The position numbers and the translations under genes were made by a program. A DNA stretch of 64,000 nt, taken from assembly GCF_001806875.1 (NCBI RefSeq), contig NZ_KV786260.1, positions 1-64,000 of the forward strand. The letters run 5' to 3'. This DNA comes from Corynebacterium sp. HMSC29G08. Lineage in GTDB: Bacteria > Actinomycetota > Actinomycetes > Mycobacteriales > Mycobacteriaceae. Below are positions 37,630 to 46,327 of this stretch, piece by piece; within the stretch, counting starts at the first letter, position 1; each line of letters begins with the position of its first letter. The notes beneath the pieces were generated by a model. That model was not told where the DNA came from. It did not search any database and was given only the letters and a program-made list of their open reading frames with translations.

Positions 37630-38024
37630 TGCCACCGAAGATCACGGACTCGCGGCCCGCACCCGATGCTGTTCTTGAGATGGAGGAGCAGACCGCAGCA
37701 GGCACACGTCGGATCGTGGCCACCTACGCGGAGGACTTTTTTGACGGCGTAACGCTCATGTCCATGCTTGGCGTGGAGCCGAAGGGCTTTGTTTACAAGC
37801 GCTACGCAGAGCAGATTGAAGCGGAAGCAGCAGAGGCAGCGGCAGCGCAGCCTGCCAAGAAGACCACCAAGAAGACTGCCAAGAAGGCGGCGAAAAAGAC
37901 AACGAAGAAAACTGCCAAGAAGGCCGCAAAGAAGGCGACCAAGAAAACCACCAAGAAGGCCGTCAAGAAGGCGGCGAAAAAGACGACAAAGAAGGCTGCA
38001 AAGAAAACGACGACCACCGAGTAG
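37629..38024 (+). CDS. Small protein with a histone H1-like lysine-rich tail
   Basis: 131 residues. The first 75 form an unrecognised domain (RPAPDAVLEMEEQTAAGTRR, YAEDFFDGVTLMSMLGVEPKGF). From about residue 76 to the end nearly everything is K, A and T in repeats of KKTTKKAAKK type, like the tails of histone H1 and mycobacterial HupB, which bind DNA electrostatically. GTG 37629 is supported by AAGGAGG nine bases upstream and overlaps the thrE stop, so production is coupled to ThrE. A nucleoid role is an inference. The repeat DNA is likely to vary in length between strains. Confidence 0.8.
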   Translation: MPPKITDSRPAPDAVLEMEEQTAAGTRRIVATYAEDFFDGVTLMSMLGVEPKGFVYKRYAEQIEAEAAEAAAAQPAKKTTKKTAKKAAKKTTKKTAKKAAKKATKKTTKKAVKKAAKKTTKKAAKKTTTTE

Positions 38025-38026
38025 TC

Positions 38027-38461
38027 ATGGCGCGTGCGCTTTACGCTCTTGCGACAGCCGCGGCGCTCACGCTGAGCGCATGCGGCGCCAAGGAGGACAT
38101 CTGGCAGGTCACGGCGGTTTACACCGACCCTTCGGTTCCCGGGGATCTGCCTGCGGACGCCCACGGCTCCGCCAACTTCTCCCTATCCGGCAGCACTGTG
38201 CACGGCACAACTCCTTGCGCACTGGTCACTGCTCAGGTCACGCTAGAAGATGAGCAGGTGAGTATCGACAGCGTCGACATGCGCCCCCGTAGCGGCGTTG
38301 ATTGCACCGGCGGCCGCCTCCACACGCACGAGCAGCTTGCGTCGCTTTTGGAACCTGGTTTGCTTTTCGACGTCAACGTCCACCCCAACTCCCGCCTCTC
38401 CCTAGTGAAAGTCGACCCGGACGTGGTGGACACCCCCATCATCACCCTGCGCAAGCTCTAA
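38027..38461 (+). CDS. Small lipoprotein of unknown function downstream of thrE
   Basis: 144 residues. The signal peptide MARALYALATAAALTLSAC ends in a lipobox (LSAC). The mature part has two further cysteines (TPCALVTAQ, GVDCTGG) that could form a disulfide and is predicted mostly beta. It starts two bases after the previous stop, so it is the third gene of the thrE unit. No family recognised. Confidence 0.75.
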   Translation: MARALYALATAAALTLSACGAKEDIWQVTAVYTDPSVPGDLPADAHGSANFSLSGSTVHGTTPCALVTAQVTLEDEQVSIDSVDMRPRSGVDCTGGRLHTHEQLASLLEPGLLFDVNVHPNSRLSLVKVDPDVVDTPIITLRKL

Positions 38462-38480
38462 CGCTGGGTCAGTCCGTAGG

Positions 38481-39488
38481 TCAGTCCGTGCGCGGGGGTG
38501 CGATGGTGGCGCCGGGGATGAACTCGGTATCAAGAAGCACGCGGGAAGCACCCGTGGAAAGGCTGCCAGTGTGTCCGGCAAGGAGACCGCTGAGCAAGGT
38601 GGCGGCTGTGGTGCCTTTGAGGTGGTTGGGTTGGTGGACCGTCGATAAGCTGCGAAGCTCTGCTGCCTCAATGCCATCGAACCCGGTGACTGAGAGGTCG
38701 TGAGGAACGCGGTCGCCATAAGCGCCGAGCACTCCAAGTGCCATGGAGTCCGTGGTACACAGCACTGCGGTGAGGTCCGGGTGGCGGGTGAGCAGTTCGC
38801 GGGCTCCGTCAGCGGCCGAGTCAATGTCGTTGAGATGACGGGTGACCACAGGAACGTTGCCCAGCACCGCGCGTGCACCTTCGACACGGGCGCGCTGCAC
38901 TTGAAGGTCTGCCAGAGATACATCGGCAACCTCCCCGTTGAACGGTGTGGAGAACATGCGCTTAGCCAAAATGCCCACACGCGTATGCCCGGCAGCCTTC
39001 AACGCATGCGCCGCGGACTGAATCGCCGTGTAGTCATCAATGCCAACAAACGGGGCATCGATCTGTTTCGGCTGATCACACACAACAAGTGGCAGACCAC
39101 GGGCGATGGCTTCCTGCAGCTGGGGGTCGTTTTCGGGGACGGAGTAGACCACGATGCCGTCCACAATCGCGTCGTGCACACTGGCGCACTCGGGGATCAA
39201 CGTCAGCGAGTAGTTCTTGATGGACGACAGCCCTGCCAGGAAATCAACGGAGGCGCGGTCTTCGAAGGCGAAGCTGAGTTCTTCTGTCAGCACTACCCCC
39301 ACAGCCCCGGTTTTCTGCGTACGCAGGGAGCGGGCCATGGGGTCCGGCCCTGCGTAACCTTGGGCTTTCGCGACGGCTAGGATTCGTTCGCGCAGCGCCT
39401 CTGAAAGCTGGTCTGGGTTGTTGAAGGCGTTGGACACTGTGGTGCGTGAAACGCCTAGTTCTGCGGCCAGTGAAGCAAGAGACGGCAT
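38481..39488 (-). CDS. LacI-family transcriptional regulator (IpsA-like)
   Basis: 335 residues from ATG 39488. The N-terminal helix-turn-helix and hinge are classical: LASLAAELGVSRTTVSNAFNNPDQLSEALRERIL through DPMARSLRT. The sugar-binding-like core follows, with ELSFAFEDRASVDFLAGL and TDSMALGVLGAYGDRVPHDLSVTGFDGIEAAEL. Location after thrE and the sequence style resemble the inositol-responsive regulator IpsA of C. glutamicum, which controls inositol phosphate and cell-wall genes; orthology is likely but unproven. It is divergent from the esterase remnant with starts only 22 bases apart. Confidence 0.85.
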   Translation of the reverse strand: MPSLASLAAELGVSRTTVSNAFNNPDQLSEALRERILAVAKAQGYAGPDPMARSLRTQKTGAVGVVLTEELSFAFEDRASVDFLAGLSSIKNYSLTLIPECASVHDAIVDGIVVYSVPENDPQLQEAIARGLPLVVCDQPKQIDAPFVGIDDYTAIQSAAHALKAAGHTRVGILAKRMFSTPFNGEVADVSLADLQVQRARVEGARAVLGNVPVVTRHLNDIDSAADGARELLTRHPDLTAVLCTTDSMALGVLGAYGDRVPHDLSVTGFDGIEAAELRSLSTVHQPNHLKGTTAATLLSGLLAGHTGSLSTGASRVLLDTEFIPGATIAPPRTD

Positions 39489-39510
39489 GCAGCCGATAGT
39501 ATCGCGTCCC

Positions 39511-40312
39511 ATGCGGCACTCCATGGACTACGGCGGGCATGAACGCACTTGGATTCAGATCGACGGCAAGCATGACACGGCGATCATGTTTCTTCACGGC
39601 TCACGCCAGTCGGCGTCCGTGGTGCGTAACTTCACAAACCGCCAGTTTGAGGGCCTTGGAACCACGGTGATTTACCCGGATGGCTACCACCATCATTTCA
39701 ACGATCTGCGGGTTGGGTTCCAGGAGCGTGCCCGCCGCAACAACATCGATGATGTGGGCTTTCTCACCGCACTGGCTAGCCGCTTCGACCGGGTTATCGC
39801 CTGCGGGTTTTCCAACGGCGGGCAGATGGTGCTCAGGCTCTTGTGGGAGTCTCCGGTCAGCTTCCAGGCGGCAGCGCTCTTCGGAGCCTCTTTGCCTATC
39901 GACGCCAACGTCATCCCCCTTACCACCCCCTTCACCCCCACTCCGCTGCTGATTGTCCAAGGCACTGAGGACCCGCTCGTGCCGTACCACGGCGGCATGG
40001 CTGGCATCGGCAACGCCAACCGCGGGGGCGACAATGTCCGCCATGGATTCCGCAAGGCGCCTGGCACGCTACAACGGTGCGGACCCGGATGCCGCCACAA
40101 CCCAGCACACCCACACGCAGCATGACGGCTACACGCAAGATACCTGGCATGCGCCAGGCGCCCAGCCGGTGAGGCTGGTGTCGGTGGCGGGGGTGGGGCA
40201 TCTCGTGCCCGTCGATAAGAAACTAGACCCCCGGCTCGGACCAGGAACCGACAAAGTGACCGGGGCGCAGCTGCTTACGCGTTTCCTCGACGCTGCCGCG
40301 CAAACTCACTGA
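39511..40312 (+). pseudogene. Poly(3-hydroxybutyrate) depolymerase/LpqC-like esterase, frameshifted
   Basis: An alpha/beta hydrolase of the PHB-depolymerase/feruloyl-esterase type. The first frame, from ATG 39511, has AIMFLHGSRQSASVVRNF, the nucleophile ACGFSNGGQMVLRLL and the acid GTEDPLVPYHGG. The catalytic histidine (VAGVGHLVPVDKK) is in the next frame, which runs to 40312. Removing one G from GGGGG at 40024-40028 joins the two as NRGATMSAMDS. As written, translation stops at 40125 without the histidine, so the enzyme would be dead. No signal peptide is visible. The end overlaps rlmB by 38 bases. Confidence 0.82.
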
Positions 40313-41216
40313 GCACAACACCCGCGGCAACAGAAGCGTTGAGGGACTCCACCCACGGCGCCATCGGCACGGACATGATCACGTCACAATTTTCACGTAC
40401 CAGGCGGGAAATCCCCTTGCCCTCACTGCCAACCACAATGACCACCGGGTCAGTACCACCGTCGAAAGTATCCAAGGTGTGCTCCCCACCGGCATCGAGG
40501 CCCACGACCATGTAGCCGTTGTCCTTGAACTGCTTGATGGTGCGCGTCAGGTTCGTCTCACGCGCCACCGGAAGGCGAGCCGCAGTACCGGCAGAGGTAC
40601 GCCACGCCACACCCGTGACCTGTGCGGAGCGACGCTCCGGGATCACCACACCGTGGCCACCAAACGCTGCGGTTGAACGAATCACCGCACCCAGGTTGCG
40701 CGGGTCTGTGATGTTGTCCAGCACGACGAACATGCCGACCTCGCCACGCTCCTTCACACCAGCGATCAGGTTGAAGACGTCAGCGTACTTGTACGGCTGG
40801 ATCTTCAAACCCACGCCCTGGTGCATACCGTTGCCGGTCATGTCATCCAGCTGCTGGCGCGGCACCTCATGCACCGGGATGTTACGAGAGTGTGCCAAGG
40901 TCACGGCTTCGCTCAAGCGGTCATCGTGGCCGGTGCCAAACGCAACATAGAGTGCTTCTGCAGGCACCTTGGCGTGCAGACACTCCACCACTGGGTTGCG
41001 GCCAACAACCAGGTCAGCCTGCTCCTTTTCGTGGCGACCCTGGTTGCGACGCTGCTGCTCCAACTTGCGCTTGTGTGCCGCGTGGTACACGCGGTCCTCC
41101 GCCTTCGGCGTAGCGCCCTTGCCGCGCAGCCCGCGGCGGATCTGCCCGCCAGAGCCTTTCGTTGCGCCTTTCTTGTTTTTCTTCTGTTTATCGGGACGGC
41201 CGTACGGTTTCGCCAT
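40275..41216 (-). CDS. rlmB: 23S rRNA (guanosine-2'-O-)-methyltransferase RlmB / TrmH family
   Basis: 313 residues. A basic, disordered N-terminus (about 1-60, Lys/Gly-rich) leads into the substrate-binding domain [11 protein letters not shown] and the SPOUT domain with [47 protein letters not shown] and [26 protein letters not shown], the knotted SAM site. It starts two bases from the cysS stop. Expected target is G2251 of 23S rRNA. Confidence 0.92.
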   Translation of the reverse strand: MAKPYGRPDKQKKNKKGATKGSGGQIRRGLRGKGATPKAEDRVYHAAHKRKLEQQRRNQGRHEKEQADLVVGRNPVVECLHAKVPAEALYVAFGTGHDDRLSEAVTLAHSRNIPVHEVPRQQLDDMTGNGMHQGVGLKIQPYKYADVFNLIAGVKERGEVGMFVVLDNITDPRNLGAVIRSTAAFGGHGVVIPERRSAQVTGVAWRTSAGTAARLPVARETNLTRTIKQFKDNGYMVVGLDAGGEHTLDTFDGGTDPVVIVVGSEGKGISRLVRENCDVIMSVPMAPWVESLNASVAAGVVLSEFARQRRGNA

Positions 41217-42569
41217 TTACTTCATCTCCCATTTCGGTCCCTCGGGGGTGTCCGTGACCTCGATGCCGGCCGCGGCCAGCCTGTCACGCACTGCGTCCGC
41301 CTCGGCCCAGTCCTTATTTGCACGTGCCGTGGCACGCCTCTCAAGCTCTGCGCTGACCAGCACGTCGAGTGCCTTGGTGCTGTCAGCGGCCTCGTTGTCA
41401 CGCCACTGGCCTGGGTCAATGCCCAACACTGCCGACATTGCGCGCACTTGTGCCGCAGCCGCAGTGACTGCCTCAGCGTCTTTCGCCTTGTTGCCTTCGC
41501 GCACCGTGTTGTGGATTTCTGCCAGCGCGCGCGGTACCGCGAAATCATCGCACATCGCGGCTGCGAACGCATCGGTCCAGGTTGTCGGCTCAGGGTAGCC
41601 GGCGCGCTTCACAAACTCCTCAATGCGCCTGTAGCCCGCAGCCGCCTCTTGAAGTGCTTCTGGCGAGTACTCCAGTACACTGCGGTAGTGCGCGGAGCCC
41701 AGGTAGTAGCGCAGCTCCACCGGTCGCACCGGCATGGCATCTAAGGAGAGCACGTTGCCTAAAGACTTGGACATTTTCTCGCCCGCCATGGTCACCCAGT
41801 GGTTGTGCATCCAGAAGTTGGCAAAGCCATCGCCCGCTGCGTGTGACTGTGCCTGCTCGTTCTCGTGGTGCGGGAACTGCAGGTCAAGCCCGCCGCCGTG
41901 AATGTCAAACTCTGGGCCCAGGTACCAGGTGGACATTGCCGAGCACTCCAGGTGCCAGCCCGGCCGTCCGTCACCCCAGGGAGTTGGCCAGTGCGGCTCA
42001 CCCGGCTTGGCCGCTTTCCACAAGGCGAAGTCCAGGGCATTTTGCTTATCGACGCCCCCCTCACCCCTCAAATCCTCAACCCTATTACCGGAAACCGAAC
42101 CGTAGTCTCCGCCAGCCGAGACCCACGCGTTGACGTCGAAGTAGACCGACCCTTGAGATGCGTAGGCAAAGCCCTTGTCAATCAGGCGCTGCATGTAATC
42201 CACCATCTGGGTCACGTGCCCAGTGGCGCGCGGCTCAGTACTTGGCGGCATGACACCAAGCGCGTTGTAAGCGCGGGTGAACTCGCGCTCATAGGTGGAC
42301 ACCCACTCCCACCAAGGCCGGTTGTTGTCTGCAGCTTTGGTCAAAATCTTGTCATCAATATCGGTGACGTTGCGGACAAACGCCACGTCATACTCGTTGG
42401 CCAAAAACCAGCGACGCACAATGTCAAACGCCACGCTGGAGCGCAAATGCCCAATATGTGGGGCGGATTGCGGGGTGGCTCCGCACACGTACATGGAGAC
42501 GTGGCCGGGTTTTAGCGGCTCGAAATCTCGAAGCGTTTTGGTGGCAGTGTCGAAAATCTTTTGTTGCAC
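41217..42569 (-). CDS. cysS: Cysteinyl-tRNA synthetase
   Basis: 450 residues of class I synthetase. The zinc and HIGH region is [18 protein letters not shown], further zinc ligands are in WHLECSAM and PHHENE, and the KMSKS loop is [11 protein letters not shown]. The C-terminal anticodon-binding DALR region is shorter than in E. coli. The related MshC ligase of mycothiol synthesis shares this fold, but the C-terminal part and position beside rlmB and ispF point to CysS. Confidence 0.93.
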   Translation of the reverse strand: MQQKIFDTATKTLRDFEPLKPGHVSMYVCGATPQSAPHIGHLRSSVAFDIVRRWFLANEYDVAFVRNVTDIDDKILTKAADNNRPWWEWVSTYEREFTRAYNALGVMPPSTEPRATGHVTQMVDYMQRLIDKGFAYASQGSVYFDVNAWVSAGGDYGSVSGNRVEDLRGEGGVDKQNALDFALWKAAKPGEPHWPTPWGDGRPGWHLECSAMSTWYLGPEFDIHGGGLDLQFPHHENEQAQSHAAGDGFANFWMHNHWVTMAGEKMSKSLGNVLSLDAMPVRPVELRYYLGSAHYRSVLEYSPEALQEAAAGYRRIEEFVKRAGYPEPTTWTDAFAAAMCDDFAVPRALAEIHNTVREGNKAKDAEAVTAAAAQVRAMSAVLGIDPGQWRDNEAADSTKALDVLVSAELERRATARANKDWAEADAVRDRLAAAGIEVTDTPEGPKWEMK

Positions 42570-42574
42570 GTTTC

Positions 42575-43075
42575 TTACCCTACTTTGACCAGCGCCGTCG
42601 CAATCGCAGCGCGCCCCTGACCAGACCCGGTGAAACCCATGTGGTCCGTAGTGGTTGCAGACACAGACACCGGCGCGCCCAACGCATCACTCAACACCCG
42701 CTCGCATGTCTCTCGCACTGCCGCCATTTTGGGGGTCTGCGCGATGAGTTGGGCAGAGGCGTTGATGATGGTGACGCCTTTAGCGTCGCAAAGCTGCCTC
42801 AGCTCCTGCAACAACTGCACACCGCGCACACCGTCATACTCCGGTCGGCCGACACCAACAAAGGAACCGAGATCACCCAACCCCGCGGCTGAAAGCACAG
42901 CATCCACGATGGCGTGGCTGACCACGTCTCCATCAGAATGGCCCTCACAGCCATCCTGATCAGGGTGAAGAATGCCAGCGATCCAGCAATCCTTGCCAGG
43001 CTGGATCTGATGGGCGTCAAAGGCGGTACCAACGCGGAGGACGGAAAGCAGGTTCGGGGTCTGGGTAAGTTCCAT
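42575..43075 (-). CDS. ispF: 2-C-methyl-D-erythritol 2,4-cyclodiphosphate synthase
   Basis: 166 residues from ATG 43075. The metal-binding motif [11 protein letters not shown] (Asp-x-His) and [29 protein letters not shown] are intact, as is the C-terminal [23 protein letters not shown]. It makes the cyclic diphosphate of the MEP isoprenoid pathway. Normally next to ispD; here the HNH gene separates them. Five bases upstream of cysS. Confidence 0.94.
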   Translation of the reverse strand: MELTQTPNLLSVLRVGTAFDAHQIQPGKDCWIAGILHPDQDGCEGHSDGDVVSHAIVDAVLSAAGLGDLGSFVGVGRPEYDGVRGVQLLQELRQLCDAKGVTIINASAQLIAQTPKMAAVRETCERVLSDALGAPVSVSATTTDHMGFTGSGQGRAAIATALVKVG

Positions 43076-43086
43076 GACCCACGATC

Positions 43087-44193
43087 CTAGTTGGCGTGAA
43101 CTACCACCTTCGCCGGGTCGTGGTTGAACAGGGATCGCATCCCGCCGAAGGGGTGCAACTTGTTCGCCCGGGCGAACCCACGTGGGGAGACCCACACCGG
43201 TGCCCCGCCACGCATTTCGACGTGGCCGCGACGAGCCAAGTGCGCGTCATCGTCGTTGACGCGGTTGTGGTAGCGGCACAACGGCGCCAGGTTGTTCACA
43301 TTGGTCTCACCACCGTTCTTCCACGCTTCAATGTGGTGAATCTCGCACTGGTCCGCGCCACGGCGACAGTCCGGGCTCGTGCAGATCGGCTGCGTAGCCC
43401 TCGACATGTCACGCTGCTTCGCGTTGGCGAAGCGACCCAGACGGTACTGGTTCACCGCGCCTTCCGTGGGGTGGAAGACCACCGCTTCCAATTCGTTGTC
43501 CGGATTGGCGGTGTGGGCAGTGAGGAACTCGGCGCCGGTGATGGTGGTACCGTCAGTAAGACCAAGCACGACATCATCGCCCTCGCCGCGGATAATGCGC
43601 ACCCACTCTGGCAACGGGATAAGCAGCTGCGGCCGCGGAACGGCGTGCGGCACTCCCCCGCCACTGCGTATGAGCGCAAGGAAATGTTCAAGCAATTGCT
43701 CCGCAAGAGGTAAGTCTGGGTCCACCCTCTGCAGCAACGCATGCTCCAAGTCGGCGACATCGCGCTCATCCGCCCAAAACATCACCCGACGCCGACCATA
43801 ACGCGACGCCGAAATAGTCATCTTCTTCTCCGGCGCCTTGTCCGCACTCGGCAGAATCTTCCTGACCAGCGCGAGAAGCGCCGTGTACGTGCCGCGCACG
43901 GAAAGCATAGTCAGCCGGAGCTTGTTGCGCGTCCGGTTGTTCTTAATCTGCTTGAGCTTTTTCTCAATATGCACAAGTTTGTCAAGGCTCACCCCCTCCG
44001 CCCGAGCTTTTTCCCGCGCCTGTCGTTGCTTCGACGGCGACGTCGTCGGACCGTAATACGCCTCGTGCACGAGCTTCCAGTTATTCGCAGTTGTCTGCGA
44101 CATCCCGGCGTCCAACGCGGCTTCGCGGTCAAACCCTTCCAACATTTCTATTGCGCCCCCCGATAAGGCCGCGATCACATTTTTGAAGTTCAT
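43087..44193 (-). CDS. HNH endonuclease of the DUF222/13E12 repeat type
   Basis: 368 residues from ATG 44193, which follows TTTGGGGGC. An N-terminal helical DUF222-like region (LEGFDREAALDAGMSQTTANNWKLVHEA) precedes a C-terminal HNH nuclease: CTSPDCRRGADQCEIHHIEAWKNGGETNVNNLAPLCRYHNRV, with the H-H-N-H pattern and four cysteines for zinc. These genes are multicopy and mobile-like in corynebacteria and mycobacteria; their role is not settled. Its AT-rich leader (44194-44305) and position between ispD and ispF support insertion. Confidence 0.85.
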   Translation of the reverse strand: MNFKNVIAALSGGAIEMLEGFDREAALDAGMSQTTANNWKLVHEAYYGPTTSPSKQRQAREKARAEGVSLDKLVHIEKKLKQIKNNRTRNKLRLTMLSVRGTYTALLALVRKILPSADKAPEKKMTISASRYGRRRVMFWADERDVADLEHALLQRVDPDLPLAEQLLEHFLALIRSGGGVPHAVPRPQLLIPLPEWVRIIRGEGDDVVLGLTDGTTITGAEFLTAHTANPDNELEAVVFHPTEGAVNQYRLGRFANAKQRDMSRATQPICTSPDCRRGADQCEIHHIEAWKNGGETNVNNLAPLCRYHNRVNDDDAHLARRGHVEMRGGAPVWVSPRGFARANKLHPFGGMRSLFNHDPAKVVVHAN

Positions 44194-44309
44194 GCCCCCA
44201 AAGATATTGATCAAAAGTGCCCTTCTACAAGGGTTTTTGAGATTTCCCACATTTCCAAAATTTATGGAACCAACAAGGAATACAGGCAGTCTAAGTAAGG
44301 ATGGGGGTT
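44194..44309 (-). promoter_or_regulatory. AT-rich leader of the HNH gene
   Basis: This stretch is markedly richer in A/T than its surroundings and contains TTCCA-TAAATTT-TGGAA, an inverted repeat on the minus strand, plus several A/T hexamers that could act as -10 boxes. It probably holds the HNH gene's own promoter. Confidence 0.4.
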
Positions 44310-45059
44310 TTAAGCGCCCGGATTGTCGGGCGCGCCCAGAACGGCAGGTTGCGCCTCGTCGGTAATGCGCTGTGCCAACACAAGGTCGATCGGAGTGGTG
44401 ATCTTGAAGGCCATCGGGTCGCCCTGCACCGTGAACACGGGAATATCGAACCATTCCATGAGGCTCGCGTCGTCGGTAGGCACAAAATCCACGCCATCAC
44501 CGGACGCCGAAGCCGCGAAGTAAGCCCTGTTCGCCTCACGAAGTGTACGCAGGTCAAAACCCTGCGGCGTTTGCACCGCACGCAGGCGAGAACGATCGGG
44601 CGTAGACTCCACGAATCCGTTGTCCACCACCTTGATGGTGTCAGCCACCGGCACAACCGGAATCACCGCTTGAGCGCCGTCTTCAACAGCGGCGGCAACG
44701 CGCGCGATCATGGCAGACGGGGTAAGGGCGCGGGCGGCGTCGTGGATGAGCACCGTTGCGTCGTCAAGCTGAATGCTCTGCAACGCATTCCACACAGAGT
44801 CGGCGCGCTCGGCCCCACCGTGGATAAACGTCACATCATGGCCCTGCAGCAAACGTGCAGCGAGCGGCTCCATCTCGGGGGACACCACAACGTAAATAGC
44901 GTCAACTACCCCCGATTGCGCCATCGCACTCACAGAACGCTCAAGCAAACTGCGGCCGCGAAGCTCCACAAAAGCCTTCGGCAGCGCAGCACCCAGACGA
45001 GTGCCCAAGCCCGCCGCCGCCACAATAGCGATAACGGAGGGCTTAATCCTCATCCTCAT
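44310..45059 (-). CDS. ispD: 2-C-methyl-D-erythritol 4-phosphate cytidylyltransferase
   Basis: 249 residues. The nucleotide-binding start [25 protein letters not shown], the central [10 protein letters not shown] and the catalytic region [11 protein letters not shown] with TDDASLMEW are all present. It makes CDP-methylerythritol in the MEP pathway. The ATG lies inside the end of carD (17-base overlap), so translation is coupled to CarD. Confidence 0.94.
   Translation of the reverse strand: MRMRIKPSVIAIVAAAGLGTRLGAALPKAFVELRGRSLLERSVSAMAQSGVVDAIYVVVSPEMEPLAARLLQGHDVTFIHGGAERADSVWNALQSIQLDDATVLIHDAARALTPSAMIARVAAAVEDGAQAVIPVVPVADTIKVVDNGFVESTPDRSRLRAVQTPQGFDLRTLREANRAYFAASASGDGVDFVPTDDASLMEWFDIPVFTVQGDPMAFKITTPIDLVLAQRITDEAQPAVLGAPDNPGA
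44314..44333 (-). terminator. Hairpin overlapping the ispD stop
   Basis: GCGCCCG and CGGGCGC enclose six bases and are followed on the minus strand by TTAAAACC. The stem lies within the last ispD codons. It may end carD-ispD transcription before the HNH gene. Confidence 0.6.
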
Positions 45060-45627
45060 CGTCGAAGCTTAGGTCATCCAGATCCAGATCCTCATCGTCC
45101 ACTACATTCGGATCCTCGCTAATACCGGCTTTTACCTGCTCCTCGATGATCTTGGCAATGCCGGACTCCATCTCCTCGACCTTCTTCTCATCCACCGGCT
45201 CAGCCAGCGCGAGCTCACCCACCAGAATCTGGCGGGCCTTGCCCAACATGCGCTTCTCGCCCGCAGACAAACCCTTACCCTGGTCGCGACGCCACAGGTC
45301 ACGCACCACCTCAGCAACCTTGTTGATGTCACCTGACGCCAAACGCTCCTGGTTTGCCTTGTAGCGGCGAGACCAGTTGCCAGCTTCCTCAACGTCGGTT
45401 TCACGCAGCACCGAGAACACACGCTGCAAACCCACTTCATTGACCACGTCGCGCACGCCGACAAGCTCAGCGTTCTTGATCGGCACACGGACCTCAAGAT
45501 CGGACTGAAGAATCTGCAACACCAGGTAGTCGAGGGTTTCCCCGCCAATCTCACGCTGTTCAATATCTGCGATCTTTGCGGCACCGTGGTGCGGGTACAC
45601 CACGACTTCCCCGACCTTGAACTCCAT
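45043..45627 (-). CDS. carD: CarD-family RNA polymerase-binding regulator
   Basis: 194 residues. The N-terminal RNA polymerase-interaction domain [25 protein letters not shown] is followed by the helical DNA-binding domain with the wedge tryptophan region [32 protein letters not shown]. The last 30 residues are almost all Asp/Glu. CarD stabilises open complexes, especially at rRNA promoters, and is essential in mycobacteria. It leads the carD-ispD unit. Confidence 0.95.
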   Translation of the reverse strand: MEFKVGEVVVYPHHGAAKIADIEQREIGGETLDYLVLQILQSDLEVRVPIKNAELVGVRDVVNEVGLQRVFSVLRETDVEEAGNWSRRYKANQERLASGDINKVAEVVRDLWRRDQGKGLSAGEKRMLGKARQILVGELALAEPVDEKKVEEMESGIAKIIEEQVKAGISEDPNVVDDEDLDLDDLSFDDEDED

Positions 45628-45780
45628 ACGTCACTCCTTAGTGGCTCAATTGCCCCACAAGACTACCACTGGGAAAGTTAGAAATAACTGGCAGCGGAGA
45701 CTAGAGTTATTCCCATTGTCATTGCCTTGGTTATTGCCTTGCGCGAAAGAATATCCAAAAAGATTATGGAGGCACTCCCC

Positions 45781-46302
45781 GTGAAGTCCCTGAAGCCGGT
45801 TGCTGCAATCGCTTGCGCTTTGGTCCTGGCTGGCTGCTCTGCAGGTCAGATCACCCAGACCGCAGACCAGGTCGCTGCTGTTGATGGCGCCACCGCATTC
45901 ACCGAAGACGGCGCAGTGTCCGTCCAGGATGTCACCCTGGTTCTCACCGAGGACGGCCATGCTGCACTGAAGTTTGTGGCAACCAACCAGGACACCTCTA
46001 TGAAGGACCACACCCTGCAGTCCGTCAGCGTTGCAGGTACCCCGGTCAACCTGGGCGTGTCCAAGCCGGTGACCTACAACTGCACCCTGGTATCTGACTC
46101 CGCTGAGGGCCTGAACCGCATCCCGCAGTCTGATGATCCCTGCATCCAGTACGTGCCCAACACTGTTGTAAACAAGGACTTCGCATTCGCAGGCAACGTC
46201 CCGGTTTCCTTCACCTTTGACAATTCGACCGTTGAGGTGGACGCAACCGTGTCCGCACCAAACGTGGTTTCCGGCCAAGAAGACCGCGACGTTACCAAGT
46301 AA
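45781..46302 (+). CDS. Small cell-envelope lipoprotein upstream of radA
   Basis: 173 residues from GTG 45781, which follows GGAGG with an eight-base gap; earlier in-frame starts (45727, 45766) have no ribosome-binding site. The signal peptide ends LAGC. The mature domain is beta-rich (VSVQDVTLVLTEDGHAALKFVATNQD) with two cysteines. No family recognised. It is divergent from carD and 25 bases upstream of radA. Confidence 0.78.
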   Translation: MKSLKPVAAIACALVLAGCSAGQITQTADQVAAVDGATAFTEDGAVSVQDVTLVLTEDGHAALKFVATNQDTSMKDHTLQSVSVAGTPVNLGVSKPVTYNCTLVSDSAEGLNRIPQSDDPCIQYVPNTVVNKDFAFAGNVPVSFTFDNSTVEVDATVSAPNVVSGQEDRDVTK

Positions 46303-46327
46303 GCACGCAAAGGCAAAGTAGAAACAC

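Noticed and set aside
37855-38012. AAGAAG-rich repeats as a possible CRISPR array or minisatellite outside a gene
   Set aside because: They are in frame within the lysine-tail protein; there are no regularly spaced unique spacers. No CRISPR array was seen in the window.
41217-42569. Assignment of the cysteinyl-tRNA synthetase-like gene as mshC
   Set aside because: The C-terminal tRNA-binding part and the KMSKS loop are complete and the gene sits with rlmB and ispF, the usual cysS context.
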